Positions 1 through 7,932 of a stretch of DNA of 64,000 nt are shown one piece after another. The stretch spans positions 205,806 to 269,805 of the forward strand of contig NZ_VFVL01000005.1 in assembly GCF_006442815.1 (NCBI RefSeq). Direction: 5' to 3'. Both the position numbers and the translations under genes were made by a program. The stretch comes from Mesorhizobium sp. B2-4-3. Lineage in GTDB: Bacteria; Pseudomonadota; Alphaproteobacteria; Rhizobiales; Rhizobiaceae. The notes under the pieces were generated by a model. That model was not told the DNA's origin and ran no database searches. It saw only the letters and a program-made list of their open reading frames with translations. Each line of letters begins with the position of its first letter. The first letter of the stretch is position 1.

Positions 1-253
1 GCAGGTGCAGGGCGATTCCATGCTGCCGCTCTACCGCAACGGCGACGTGCTGATCGTCGAACCCGGCGCGCCGACGCGCAAAGGCGATCGCGTCGTGGTC
101 AAGACCACAGCCGGCGAGGTGATGGCCAAGGTGCTCGACCGGCAAACGGTGAAATCGATCCTGCTGGTTTCGCTCAACCCAGCTCACCCGGACCGTGACA
201 TCCCGGCGCGCGATATCGAATGGGTGGCGCGCATCGTCTGGGCGAGCCAGTAG
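1..253 (+). CDS. S24 family peptidase / LexA-like repressor, C-terminal part (5' end outside window)
   Basis: The frame is open from the first base of the window and ends at TAG 251-253, so only the last ~83 residues are visible. They match the peptidase S24 fold of LexA/CI-type repressors and signal peptidases: GDSMLP carries the predicted nucleophilic serine, and about 35 residues later VMAKVLDR carries the predicted general-base lysine. Such proteins usually join an N-terminal HTH DNA-binding domain to this self-cleaving domain, but that half is not in the window. An internal GTG at 5 would give a shorter frame but removes nothing essential. The next gene starts 10 bases downstream on the same strand, so the two may be cotranscribed. 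The family is secure; the target and role are unknown. Confidence 0.8.
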   Translation, partial: QVQGDSMLPLYRNGDVLIVEPGAPTRKGDRVVVKTTAGEVMAKVLDRQTVKSILLVSLNPAHPDRDIPARDIEWVARIVWASQ

Positions 254-263
254 GTCCGGACCG

Positions 264-1121
264 GTGCGGCTTCTTCAAACAGCCCTGGCGGTTCTGGCAA
301 TTCCGGTCATGGCGGCGCTCGTCGTGACCGGCGGGCGCGCAATCAAAAGCCGTGAGAGCACGATCGCGGTGGACCGGATCGATCCGGATGCGCTTGCAGA
401 TCCAGGCACTGAGACGCCGCCGGAAGAGCCGGTGACTTCGGCCATTCCCACGCCCGCCGCTCCGCCACCACCCGTTCATTCGAGGGCCATCGATCCCGAA
501 GTGGTGGCGCCGCCCGCTCTTTCGGATAACGAGCTCGAACGAGTGGAACCGCGCGCGCCGCTCAGCGATCTGGCGCTGGCCGCGCCACCCAAGCCGCCCA
601 AGTTGAAGATGCCGGACGACTGGAACGGCACCAAGCTGTTCCAACCGGTCGCCACGGCCGCCGGGCTGATCGAGGCAAAGGGCTATGCGGTCGCCGTGTC
701 CGGCGTGGACGTCGTCAAAGCCGACGAAACCTGTAGCGACGCGGGCAAGACCTGGGCCTGCGGCGCGCGCGCCAGGACAGCTTTCCGCGCCTTCCTGCGC
801 GGCCGCGCGGTCGCCTGCACGGTGCCGCCCGAGGGCGGTCGCGACACCATTTCCGCCGAATGCCATATCGGCAATCAGGACGTCGGCCAGTGGCTGGTCG
901 AGAATGGCTGGGCACGCGCCGCGCAAGGCGGTCCCTATGTCGAGGCCGAGAACAAGGCTCGCACGGCCAGGAAGGGTATTTTCGGCTCAGCGCCGAAGCT
1001 CGACGGTCTGCCGGCGCTGCCGGCCGCGTCAGGTCCGGCGCAGGTTGCGCCGGATTCGATCCTGCCGGCCGATGGCGGCGACGTTACGCCGCCAACTGAC
1101 CTGCCAGCGCCCGCTCAATGA
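264..1121 (+). CDS. Exported staphylococcal-nuclease-like (thermonuclease family) protein
   Basis: About 285 residues. The GTG at 264 is preferred because it begins a hydrophobic segment ([19 protein letters not shown]) that looks like a signal anchor; an upstream ATG at 195 would overlap the preceding gene. A Pro/Ala-rich linker follows, and then residues ~125-250 resemble an SNase fold: a GARART helix, the [14 protein letters not shown] strand and the VENGWARA...YVEAENKAR helix typical of small secreted thermonuclease-family proteins. The canonical Arg/Glu catalytic set is not obvious, so nuclease activity is uncertain. The C-terminus is low complexity. Its last 38 bases overlap the 3' end of the convergent lysK. 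Confidence 0.65.
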   Translation: MRLLQTALAVLAIPVMAALVVTGGRAIKSRESTIAVDRIDPDALADPGTETPPEEPVTSAIPTPAAPPPPVHSRAIDPEVVAPPALSDNELERVEPRAPLSDLALAAPPKPPKLKMPDDWNGTKLFQPVATAAGLIEAKGYAVAVSGVDVVKADETCSDAGKTWACGARARTAFRAFLRGRAVACTVPPEGGRDTISAECHIGNQDVGQWLVENGWARAAQGGPYVEAENKARTARKGIFGSAPKLDGLPALPAASGPAQVAPDSILPADGGDVTPPTDLPAPAQ

Positions 1122-2733
1122 GCGCGCGCGTCTCGGCGATGCCGTAAAGCGCCGCGAAGGAACCGAAGCGCGGCCCGCGTTCCTGGCCGATCAGCACCTG
1201 GTAGATCATCTGGAAGAAGGCTACCGACACGCCAGGCCCGCCCTCCGGGCTCTGCTTGGAATGATCCTGGTAGCGCTCGATCTTGCGTGCCACGTTGAGC
1301 GCCGCGTTCTGGATCGCCTCGCCGTCGGCACCCTGCGGCAGAGCCCCGAGCGCGTCGGAGAGCTTTGCCAGCGCCTCGCGCTCCACCTCGTCGGCGGCGC
1401 GGAAAACCTTGGTCGGCTTCACGAAGTCGTCGAAATAGCGGATCGCGTAGCCGGTCAGCCGGTCGAGTTCCGGATGCGTCTTCGGCGTCACACCCGGCGC
1501 GTGCCGCGAGATGAAGCCCCACAGCACCGCCTTGTCATGCGCGTTGGAGGCGCTGACCAGGTTGAGCAGCAGCGCGAACGGCACTGGCAGGTCGATGGCC
1601 GGCGGGTTGCCGTCATGCATGTGCCATACAGGGTTGCCGAGCCGCTCCTTCCAGTCCTGGCGCGGATAGGCGCCAAGGAAAGCGTAATACTCGTCCACCG
1701 CCTTCGGGATGACGTCGAAATAGAGCTTCTTCGCCTGCCGCGGCCGCTGGTACATATAGAGGCCGAGGCTTTCCGTCGGCGCATAGGTCAGCCATTCGTC
1801 GATGGTGAGCCCATTGCCCTTCGACTTCGAGATCTTCTGGCCCTCCTCGTCGAGGAACAGCTCGTAGACGAAATGCTCCGGCGCGTGTCCGCCGAGGATG
1901 TTGCAGATGCGGTCGTAGATTGCCGCATTGGTCTGGTGGTCCTTGCCGAACATCTCGAAATCGACGCCGAGCGCCGCCCAGCGCATGCCGAAATCCGGCT
2001 TCCACTGCAGCTTCACATGGCCGCCGGTGACAGGCAGCGTCGTCTCGGTGCCTTCGTCGTCGAAGGTGATGGTGCTGGCCTTGGCGTCGACATTTATCAT
2101 CGGCACGTAGAGCACACGGCCGCTCTTCGGCGAGATCGGCAGGAACGGGCTGTAGGTCGCCTGGCGCTCCGGCCCGAGCGTCGGCAGCATCACGCCCATG
2201 ATCGCGTCATAGCGTTCGGCTGCGCGCAGCAGTACCTCGTCGAAACGGCCGGCCTTGTAGTACTGCGTCGCGCTGGCGAATTCGTAGTCGAAGCCGAACG
2301 TATCGAGGAAGCGGCACAGCATCGCGTTGTTGTGGTCGGCGAAGCTTGCATAGTCGCCGCCGAACGGGTTGGGCACCGATGTTAGCGGCATATGCAGATA
2401 GGGCTCCAACGCCGCGCGATCCGGCACGCTCTCCGGGATCTTGCGCATGCCGTCCATGTCGTCGGAGAAGCACAGAAGCTTGGTCTTGACCTTGTCTTGC
2501 GTCAGCACGCGGAAGGCATGCCGCACCATGGTCGTGCGCGCCACCTCGCCGAAGGTGCCGATATGCGGCAGGCCGGACGGGCCGTAGCCGGTCTCGAACA
2601 GGACGGTCTCGGGAAAGTCCTTGCCCTTGTAGCGGGCGATGACTTTCTTCGCTTCCTCGAACGGCCAGGCCTTGCTCTCGGCCGCCGCGACAAGCATCTC
2701 GGGAGTGAGATCGATGATGTTTGATCCCGTCAT
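1084..2733 (-). CDS. lysK: Lysine--tRNA ligase, class I
   Basis: A 549-residue class I lysyl-tRNA synthetase, which charges tRNA-Lys in the cytoplasm. This archaeal-type enzyme replaces the class II LysS in most alphaproteobacteria. The HIGH-type signature is seen as [10 protein letters not shown] at residues ~54-63, and the KMSKS-type loop as KISKSKG at ~297-303. Length and the [14 protein letters not shown] start match the family. The gene is monocistronic, convergent with the SNase-like gene (38-base 3' overlap) and divergent from the TerB-like gene. A 212-base gap upstream carries a perfect nested palindrome (2880-2928). Confidence 0.95.
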   Translation of the reverse strand: MTGSNIIDLTPEMLVAAAESKAWPFEEAKKVIARYKGKDFPETVLFETGYGPSGLPHIGTFGEVARTTMVRHAFRVLTQDKVKTKLLCFSDDMDGMRKIPESVPDRAALEPYLHMPLTSVPNPFGGDYASFADHNNAMLCRFLDTFGFDYEFASATQYYKAGRFDEVLLRAAERYDAIMGVMLPTLGPERQATYSPFLPISPKSGRVLYVPMINVDAKASTITFDDEGTETTLPVTGGHVKLQWKPDFGMRWAALGVDFEMFGKDHQTNAAIYDRICNILGGHAPEHFVYELFLDEEGQKISKSKGNGLTIDEWLTYAPTESLGLYMYQRPRQAKKLYFDVIPKAVDEYYAFLGAYPRQDWKERLGNPVWHMHDGNPPAIDLPVPFALLLNLVSASNAHDKAVLWGFISRHAPGVTPKTHPELDRLTGYAIRYFDDFVKPTKVFRAADEVEREALAKLSDALGALPQGADGEAIQNAALNVARKIERYQDHSKQSPEGGPGVSVAFFQMIYQVLIGQERGPRFGSFAALYGIAETRALIERALAGQLAA

Positions 2734-2879
2734 GTCAAAGTTCCAGTCATGGCCGTCTTCGCGGCGGATAAGGATTTGTCGACCGGTCTCTAGGCGTCAC
2801 AGGCCGGAGCGTCAACGATTTGCGGCGCTTTTACTTGCGGCGCCATAATGGCGCTCCTACGTTCGAGGTCCATCATCCG

Positions 2880-2928
2880 GTGCATGTCATCCAAAAGTGT
2901 GTCACGGCTTTGTGGAGATGACATGCAC
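2880..2928. repeat. Nested palindromic intergenic element with AAAAGTG core
   Basis: Perfect 12-base terminal inverted repeats, GTGCATGTCATC at 2880-2891 and GATGACATGCAC at 2917-2928, enclose a core reading CCAAAAGTGTG ... CACGGCTTTGTGG. The same core design (AAAAGTG, then CGG and a T run) recurs at 10076, 16364, 32746, 46895, 50392 and 51496 with different outer arms. It lies in the lysK/TerB divergent gap, 17 bases before the TerB start. Confidence 0.75.
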
Positions 2929-2945
2929 GCCTTTAGGAGTGTTGA

Positions 2946-3359
2946 ATGCCTTTACTGACGCCGCACGAAGCCCTGATATATCTGATGGTCATCACTTCGG
3001 CTTCTGACCGCGACATGACGGATGTCGAGCTGGCGCGGATCGGCGATGTCGTCCGCTCGTGGCCAGTGTTCGTCGATTTCAACCACGACAGGCTGATCAA
3101 TGTCGCGCAAGCCTGCCAGAAGGCGTTGCATGACAAGGACGGGCTGGAAGGCGTGCTCGCGCGCGTCGCCGAGGCGCTGCCCGAGCGGTTGCGCGACACG
3201 GCTTACGCCGCCGCCTTCGAGGTCGCCGCCATCGATCTCGAGATGCGTATGGAAGAGGTCAGGGTGCTGCAGCTCATCCGCCTCAAGCTCGATCTCGATA
3301 CGCTGACCGTCGCCGCGATCGCGCGGGCGGCCAAGGCGCGCCTGCGCACGCTCACCTGA
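2946..3359 (+). CDS. TerB-like (tellurite resistance TerB family) protein
   Basis: A 137-residue all-helical protein. A good Shine-Dalgarno (AGGAG, 2936-2940) supports the ATG at 2946. The pattern PHEALIYLMVITSASDRDMTDVELARIGDVV followed by acidic helices ending in IDLEMRMEEVRVLQLIR matches the TerB/DjlA N-terminal fold, which binds divalent metal through conserved acidic residues. No signal peptide or membrane segment is seen. Stand-alone TerB proteins are common in rhizobia and their role is not defined; no other ter genes are nearby, so a tellurite function should not be assumed. Confidence 0.8.
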   Translation: MPLLTPHEALIYLMVITSASDRDMTDVELARIGDVVRSWPVFVDFNHDRLINVAQACQKALHDKDGLEGVLARVAEALPERLRDTAYAAAFEVAAIDLEMRMEEVRVLQLIRLKLDLDTLTVAAIARAAKARLRTLT

Positions 3360-3373
3360 AGAAGCCTGCGGGC

Positions 3374-4225
3374 TTAAAAGAAGCTGACGGGGAAATAGCG
3401 CAGGTAGAACTCGGCGAAGCTGCCCTTGATCGAGATTTCCTGCAGCCCGTAGTCGATGGCTGCGGCAAGCGCGGTATCGCTCTTGCGGGTGGCGATCGCC
3501 ATGCCCGAGCCCAGATACTCGGGCGCCAGATACGGACCGCCGGCGAAGCGGCAGCAGCCGGCGGCGTCCGAGCCGCCCAGCCAGAAGGCGAAGCGCATGC
3601 CGTCGCCGAAGGCGGCGTCGACCTTGCCGGCCTTGAGGCCGGCGTAGAGGTCTTCCGATGTGTCGAAGGTCACCACCTGGACGGTGTTGAAATAATCGCG
3701 CAGCATTTTCTCATGCGCCGAGCCGGCGACGACGCCGACCCGCTTGCTGCGCAATTTGTCGAGGATCGGCTCGGCGAAGGCTTTCGCCTTGGGCATGATG
3801 AAGCGCGCCGGGAATTGCATGTAGGAGCGCGAGAAGGCGTATTTCTCTCGGCTGTCCGGCGTCGCGGCGATGCCGGCGATGATCGCCTCGCCTTCGCCTT
3901 TCTGCAGAGCGTCCTCCAGCTCGCTCCACGGCAAGGCCTGGACCTGGCATTTTTCGACGACGCCCAGTTCCGCGCAGATCGCTCGCGCCAGATCGATGTG
4001 GAAACCCGACAGCCGGCCGGCGCCGTCGAGGAAGTTGAAGGGCGGAAAATCTGTGGTGGTGAGGAATCTGAGCCGCGGCAGCGCGGAGAGATCGGGCTTC
4101 GGCAGCCGCTCCTTGGCGTCCCACAGCACCGGCACCTGCGGCTCCGCACCTTGAGTCGCGCCGGCAAAGGGCAGCGCGCCGCCCAGCACCGACATCAGGG
4201 CCAGAAATATCCACCGCAAGATCAC
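3374..4225 (-). CDS. Periplasmic solute-binding protein of the amino-acid ABC transporter type (SBP_bac_3)
   Basis: About 283 residues from a GTG start at 4225. The signal peptide is WIFLALMSVLGGALPFAGATQGA. The mature part has the family-3 binding-protein signatures: LRFLTTTDFPPFNFLD...GFHIDLARAICAELG, then AGIAATPDSREKYAFSRSYMQFPARF, a GVVAGSAHEKML lobe and a C-terminal GMAIATRK...AAIDYGLQEI. A CC pair near residue 223 is unusual. No permease or ATPase gene is adjacent, so it is an orphan binding protein, a stand-alone sensor partner, or serves a transporter encoded elsewhere. The ligand is unknown. Confidence 0.8.
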   Translation of the reverse strand: MILRWIFLALMSVLGGALPFAGATQGAEPQVPVLWDAKERLPKPDLSALPRLRFLTTTDFPPFNFLDGAGRLSGFHIDLARAICAELGVVEKCQVQALPWSELEDALQKGEGEAIIAGIAATPDSREKYAFSRSYMQFPARFIMPKAKAFAEPILDKLRSKRVGVVAGSAHEKMLRDYFNTVQVVTFDTSEDLYAGLKAGKVDAAFGDGMRFAFWLGGSDAAGCCRFAGGPYLAPEYLGSGMAIATRKSDTALAAAIDYGLQEISIKGSFAEFYLRYFPVSFF

Positions 4226-4452
4226 GATATGGCTCCGCGCCTGTCCCCGTTCCTCGGCTTTTCGTATGAAAATGGGGCGGCCACAACGGTTTTTGATTTC
4301 AAGCGGCCGAATTAAGCGTATGATTCAGCGCGTTTGCAAGTGACCTGCGTGCCGGAAGGGGGAAGCTACCGGCTTTGCTAAGGCAATTGCGACCGAGGGT
4401 TGATGGCGAAGGGGTGTTCGGGCATCTACCGTCGGCAACGAGAAAAATAGAA

Positions 4453-4473
4453 GCAACATGGGGTAGATGTTGC
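4453..4473 (+). promoter_or_regulatory. 21-base dyad immediately before the luxR-type start codon
   Basis: GCAACAT (4453-4459) and ATGTTGC (4467-4473) are perfect 7-base arms around GGGGTAG, and the dyad ends one base before the ATG at 4475. The loop holds the only plausible Shine-Dalgarno (GGGG). A second pair, CATCTACC (4423-4430) and GGTAGATG (4462-4469), overlaps it and could compete for pairing. It could be a lux-box-like operator or an RNA hairpin controlling translation; the sequence alone does not decide. Confidence 0.45.
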
Positions 4474-4474
4474 G

Positions 4475-5206
4475 ATGGGCCTGTTCGACAGAACTTTGGA
4501 ATACATAGACCAGTTGCAGCATGCTGGCACCGCGGCCGCGGTCTGCGAGAGGCTGCTCGGCGTCACCTCGAACTTCGGCCTGACCGCGCTGATGGCAGGA
4601 ACCGTGCCGCAGCCGGGAACGCCGCGTGGCCGGCAGAAACAGCATGTGATGCTTTGCGACTGGCCCGGCGATTGGCTGGAGCGCTATGTGGCGCGCAACT
4701 ATGTCGACCACGATCCGGTCGTCAGTCACATGAAGCAGCTTCAGGCGCCGTTCCAATGGCGGGACGCTTCCAAGAACGCCCTGATCGACAAGAGCAGCGA
4801 CGAAGTCATGGGCGACGCGCGCGAGTTCAAGCTGCGCGACGGCCTGGCGTTTCCGCTGGTCACGCTCGACGGCCAGATCGTCATGGTCTCGCTGGGCGGC
4901 GAATCCGTGGAATTGTCGGATGCGGAATTCGGAATGGTATCGCTCGCGTCGACCTATGCGATCGGCCGCGCCATGCAACTCCACACCAAGGTCGACAGCA
5001 TCATCGATCACATAGAATTGACGGCGCGTGAGCGGGAATGCCTGCAATGGGCCGCCGTCGGCAAGTCTGAATGGGAGATATCTCAAATTTTAGGCATCTC
5101 GGAACATACTTCCGAGAAACATCTTCTTAACGCCAAGAGCAAACTGGGCGCAGCCAACCGGGTGCAGGCAGTCGCGGAGGCGATTAGACGTGGCTATATT
5201 AGTTAG
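4475..5206 (+). CDS. LuxR-family quorum-sensing transcriptional regulator
   Basis: A 243-residue two-domain regulator. Residues ~20-165 are an autoinducer-binding domain with the conserved W..RYVARNYVDHDPVV stretch, which supplies the aromatic and aspartate residues that contact acyl-homoserine lactones in TraR/LasR. Residues ~178-240 are a LuxR-type HTH (LTARERECLQWAAVGKSEWEISQILGIS). It sits 98 bases upstream of a luxI-type synthase on the same strand, which makes it the likely cognate receptor. It probably binds the LuxI product and activates luxI and the crotonase gene. Rhizobial pairs such as MrtR/MrtI have this arrangement, but the exact orthologue cannot be named without a search. Confidence 0.9.
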   Translation: MGLFDRTLEYIDQLQHAGTAAAVCERLLGVTSNFGLTALMAGTVPQPGTPRGRQKQHVMLCDWPGDWLERYVARNYVDHDPVVSHMKQLQAPFQWRDASKNALIDKSSDEVMGDAREFKLRDGLAFPLVTLDGQIVMVSLGGESVELSDAEFGMVSLASTYAIGRAMQLHTKVDSIIDHIELTARERECLQWAAVGKSEWEISQILGISEHTSEKHLLNAKSKLGAANRVQAVAEAIRRGYIS

Positions 5207-5224
5207 GTCGGCCGTGCCGACCTA
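5204..5224. promoter_or_regulatory. Perfect 9-3-9 dyad between luxR- and luxI-type genes
   Basis: TAGGTCGGC (5204-5212) and GCCGACCTA (5216-5224) are perfect 9-base arms around CGT, and the left arm overlaps the luxR stop codon. Its size and symmetry resemble a lux box, and it lies about 80 bases upstream of the luxI start. No T run follows, which argues against a simple terminator. A second small hairpin follows, TGCGC (5237-5241) with GCGCA (5246-5250) and then ATATTTT, which could be the real weak terminator of luxR. Confidence 0.45.
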
Positions 5225-5304
5225 GAAATTCTTGCCTGCGCATTCGCGCAATATTTTAAGGGACATCACGGCCGTACCTTCCTCTTAAGCCTAGGAGACG
5301 GCTG

Positions 5305-5943
5305 ATGCTTTTTGCCCTTACCACTCAGGAATTGATGGAACGTCCCGACCTCTGGGAGGCGGTCCATCGCTTGCGCTACAAGATCTTCGTCGAGGAGATG
5401 GGATGGACCGATCTTGATCGTCCGGACCAGCTCGAGATCGACCAGTTCGATCACGACGAGGCCGAGCACCACCTCGTCATCCGCAACGGCGAGCTGGCTG
5501 GCTACCAGCGGATGCTGCCGACCACACGGCCGCATCTGCTCACGGACGTGCTGTCGGATCTCTGCGAGGGGCCGTCTCCCTCAGGACCGAATGTCTGGGA
5601 ACTGACCCGCTATGCGGTGGCTCCCGGCTTTCGTGACGGCAAACGCGGCGTCTCGACGGTCGGCACCGAACTCATCGCCGGCTTCGTCGAATGGGGCCTG
5701 AAGCGCAACGTCAATCAGGTCATCATCGAGTTCGAGCCGATGTGGGTGCTGCGGGCGCTGCAACTGCACTTTCTGGCAAAGCCGCTCGGCTACCAGCGCA
5801 GCTATGGCAACCAGCAGGTCGTGGCGACACTGCTCACCTTCACCGAGCATACGCTCGAGATCGTGCGGGCGCGCCGCAACCACCACCTGCCGGTGCTGAA
5901 CCGGGGCTATCCCGGTCTGCTCGGCCTCAAGCAGGCTTCGTGA
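5305..5943 (+). CDS. Acyl-homoserine-lactone synthase (LuxI family)
   Basis: A 212-residue autoinducer synthase that uses S-adenosylmethionine and an acyl-ACP or acyl-CoA donor to make an N-acyl-homoserine lactone. All diagnostic residues are seen: RYKIFVEEMGW (R..F....W) near residues 25-35, the acidic EIDQFDHDEAEHH loop, GYQRMLPT and WELTRYAV. The ATG at 5305 follows TAGGAG. The stop codon TGA (5941-5943) shares a base with an ATG of the next frame, so the crotonase is translationally coupled. The regulator lies directly upstream. Acyl-chain specificity cannot be read from sequence. Confidence 0.93.
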   Translation: MLFALTTQELMERPDLWEAVHRLRYKIFVEEMGWTDLDRPDQLEIDQFDHDEAEHHLVIRNGELAGYQRMLPTTRPHLLTDVLSDLCEGPSPSGPNVWELTRYAVAPGFRDGKRGVSTVGTELIAGFVEWGLKRNVNQVIIEFEPMWVLRALQLHFLAKPLGYQRSYGNQQVVATLLTFTEHTLEIVRARRNHHLPVLNRGYPGLLGLKQAS

Positions 5944-5954
5944 TGGAGGCGGTC

Positions 5955-6704
5955 ATGAGTTTCCATCCCGAACCGGAACTGCGCGGCCATACGCTGGTCG
6001 TCACCGTGTCTTCGCATGACGGCCGACCGGTGCTCGACAGGCACGCCTATGCGAGCCTTGCCAGAACCTTGCGCGAAGCGGCGGTCAATGACGAGGTCCG
6101 CGTCGTCATGCTGCGCGGCCTTGCCGGATGCTTCTGCCTTGGCGGCGACTTCTCGGAGTTTCTCGACGCCACCAAGCACCGAGAGTTGATCGCCGCCGTC
6201 ACCGACATGTTCCGCATGTTGGCGACCTTCCCCAAGCCGGTCCTTGCCTGCGTCGACGGCGATGCCGTCGGCGTCGGCTGCACCATCCTGTTCCATTGCG
6301 ACATGGTGATCGCTTCCCGGGGCAGCACCTTCAGGGTGCCGTTCGTCGATTTCGGCCTGGTGCCGGACGCGGCGACCAGCATCCTGGCACCCCAGAAGCT
6401 CGGCTACGCCGGCGCCTTCCGCTTCTTCTGCCTGGGCGATACGCTGGGCGTCGAAGACGCCAAGGCGCTCGGCCTGGTCGGCGAGGTCGTGACGCAAGGC
6501 AGCGCCGAGGAAGCGACGCTGGCGAGGGCGAAACAGCTGGCCAAGAAGCCTGTGGCGGCACTGCTGCAGACGCGCAGCCTGCTCAAGGGCGACACGGACG
6601 TCTTGTGCGACCGCATCGATCACGAGATCACGCTGTTCCAGCAGGCGCTCCAGGATGACGCCACGCTGAAGCGGCTGCAGCGGATCGCGCGCCTGGCTGC
6701 CTGA
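5955..6704 (+). CDS. Crotonase-fold enoyl-CoA hydratase/isomerase-family protein coupled to luxI
   Basis: About 249 residues. The ATG at 5955 has GGAGG (5945-5949) five bases upstream; an earlier in-frame ATG at 5943 overlaps the luxI stop. The oxyanion-hole region GCFCLGGDFSEF and the central ACVDGDAVGVGCTILFHCDMVIAS mark the crotonase fold. The two catalytic glutamates of classical enoyl-CoA hydratase appear to be replaced (VPFVDFGLVPD and GAFRFFCLGD), while the aspartate in VPDAATS resembles PaaG/isomerase-type members. Placement after luxI suggests it shapes the acyl chain of the signal, for example the double-bond position. I recall reports of unsaturated homoserine lactones from Mesorhizobium involving such a partner, but cannot verify them here. 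Confidence 0.85.
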   Translation: MSFHPEPELRGHTLVVTVSSHDGRPVLDRHAYASLARTLREAAVNDEVRVVMLRGLAGCFCLGGDFSEFLDATKHRELIAAVTDMFRMLATFPKPVLACVDGDAVGVGCTILFHCDMVIASRGSTFRVPFVDFGLVPDAATSILAPQKLGYAGAFRFFCLGDTLGVEDAKALGLVGEVVTQGSAEEATLARAKQLAKKPVAALLQTRSLLKGDTDVLCDRIDHEITLFQQALQDDATLKRLQRIARLAA

Positions 6705-6723
6705 GCGCCTGGCCTAAAACCTC

Positions 6724-6755
6724 AGCGCCGCGCAAGCCGAAAGGCGCGCGGCGCT
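6724..6755. terminator. GC-rich hairpin between convergent genes
   Basis: AGCGCCGCGC (6724-6733) and GCGCGGCGCT (6746-6755) form perfect 10-base arms with a 12-base loop, between the ends of the crotonase gene (+) and ppk2 (-). There is no T run on either side, so it may be a weak bidirectional terminator or an mRNA-end stabiliser. Confidence 0.5.
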
Positions 6756-6823
6756 GTAATTCGCCCGGAACCGCGTTACCACGCAGGCAGGGCAGGCCGG
6801 CGGTTCCAGACGAAGAACGACAG

Positions 6824-7729
6824 CTAGTCCTTCAGGAATTCCGGTCCCTCGCCGATGATCTTCTTGTCGGGCTTGCCGATGGCATCGAGGTCGCGGCCGT
6901 CATAGGGCAGGGAAAGCAGGATACGCTGGATCACCGCGAGCCGGGCGCGGCGCTTGTCGTTGGCCCGCACGACGATCCAGGGCGAGAATTCCTTGTGCGT
7001 GCGCTCGATCATCTGGTCGCGCGCCTTGGTGTAGTCGTCCCACTTGCCGACGCCGGCGATGTCGATCGGCGAGAACTTCCAGTTCTTCAGCGGCGACCAA
7101 CGGCGGTCATGGAACCGTTCGAGCTGGGTCTCGCGGCCGATGTTCAGCCAGAACTTGAAGAAATGGATGCCCTCGTTGCAGATCATCCGCTCGAAATGCG
7201 GCGTCTCGTCGAGGAATTTTTCGTGCTGCTCCGGCGTGCAGAACCCCATGACCGGCTCGACGCCGGCGCGGTTGTACCAGGAGCGGTCGAAGGTGACGAA
7301 CTCACCCGAAGTCGGGAAATGGTCGACATAGCGCTGGTAATACCACTGCCCCGCCTCGGTCGGGGTTGGCTTGGTCAGGGCGACGTTGCGCGCCGTGCGT
7401 GGGTTCAAATATTGCCGCAGCACGAAGATCGTGCCGCCCTTGCCAGCCGCGTCTCTGCCTTCGAAAAGCGCCATCGCCCGCTTGCCGGTGGCCTGCAGCC
7501 AGGCCTGCGCCTTGACCAGTTCGATCTGCAGAGCCTCGAGCTCCTTTTCGTACTCCTCGCCTTTCATCTTCTTGTCGTAAGGATAGCCGCCGGCGGTTAG
7601 CTTGTTGTCCTCGATCCAGTCCGGGAGCACAGGATCGTCGATGTCGAACGCGCGCTCCTTGCCGCCGATCTTGATCTTGATCGGTGCCGTGGCCGGCACC
7701 GCTTCAGCCGTTTCCTTGGCCTTTTTCAT
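6824..7729 (-). CDS. ppk2: Polyphosphate kinase 2
   Basis: A 301-residue PPK2-family kinase that transfers phosphate between polyphosphate and nucleoside di- or monophosphates. The P-loop variant is [12 protein letters not shown] (residues ~89-100), the Walker B-like motif is [18 protein letters not shown], and the lid region is RHDRRW...[22 protein letters not shown]. The C-terminus with [12 protein letters not shown] is usual for the family. The single domain and length fit class I PPK2. The N-terminus ([16 protein letters not shown]) is low complexity. It lies near phoR and phoU, which fits phosphate physiology, but on the opposite strand and separated by a palindromic repeat. Confidence 0.92.
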   Translation of the reverse strand: MKKAKETAEAVPATAPIKIKIGGKERAFDIDDPVLPDWIEDNKLTAGGYPYDKKMKGEEYEKELEALQIELVKAQAWLQATGKRAMALFEGRDAAGKGGTIFVLRQYLNPRTARNVALTKPTPTEAGQWYYQRYVDHFPTSGEFVTFDRSWYNRAGVEPVMGFCTPEQHEKFLDETPHFERMICNEGIHFFKFWLNIGRETQLERFHDRRWSPLKNWKFSPIDIAGVGKWDDYTKARDQMIERTHKEFSPWIVVRANDKRRARLAVIQRILLSLPYDGRDLDAIGKPDKKIIGEGPEFLKD

Positions 7730-7825
7730 CCAGACGAACCTTTCCAGTTTGCGGACTCATGCTATGGAGCCTGTGCAGCGCAGCGCGCATTCGGGCGCAA
7801 AAACGCTGTAGCATTTTGATTTTGC

Positions 7826-7873
7826 GCATGAACCTTCGCGAAAATCGATCCTGATTTTCAGGGTCCCATGCGT
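7826..7873. repeat. Palindromic intergenic element
   Basis: CGCATG (7826-7831) and CATGCG (7868-7873) are outer arms, and CGAAAATCG with GATTTTCAGGG form the inner part. This design, a CATG-bearing outer stem with an AAAATC/GATTTT inner stem, differs from the AAAAGTG-core family elsewhere in the window. It occupies the ppk2/phoR divergent gap. Confidence 0.55.
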
Positions 7874-7932
7874 CAGGCCGGTTCAGCGAGCCGCTGGCCG
7901 GTCGAACGGGATGCGGGGGGTGGCGCGGGCCT

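Noticed and set aside
685..2385. A 566-codon forward open frame across the SNase-like gene and lysK
   Set aside because: It is the antisense/alternate frame of two recognised genes, is Arg/Ala/His rich without domains, and has no ribosome site; long spurious frames are expected at this GC content.
3374..4225. The solute-binding protein as a member of the quinoprotein (XoxJ-like) module
   Set aside because: The motifs are those of ordinary family-3 amino-acid binding proteins, and the gene is 25 kb from the quinoprotein accessory genes.
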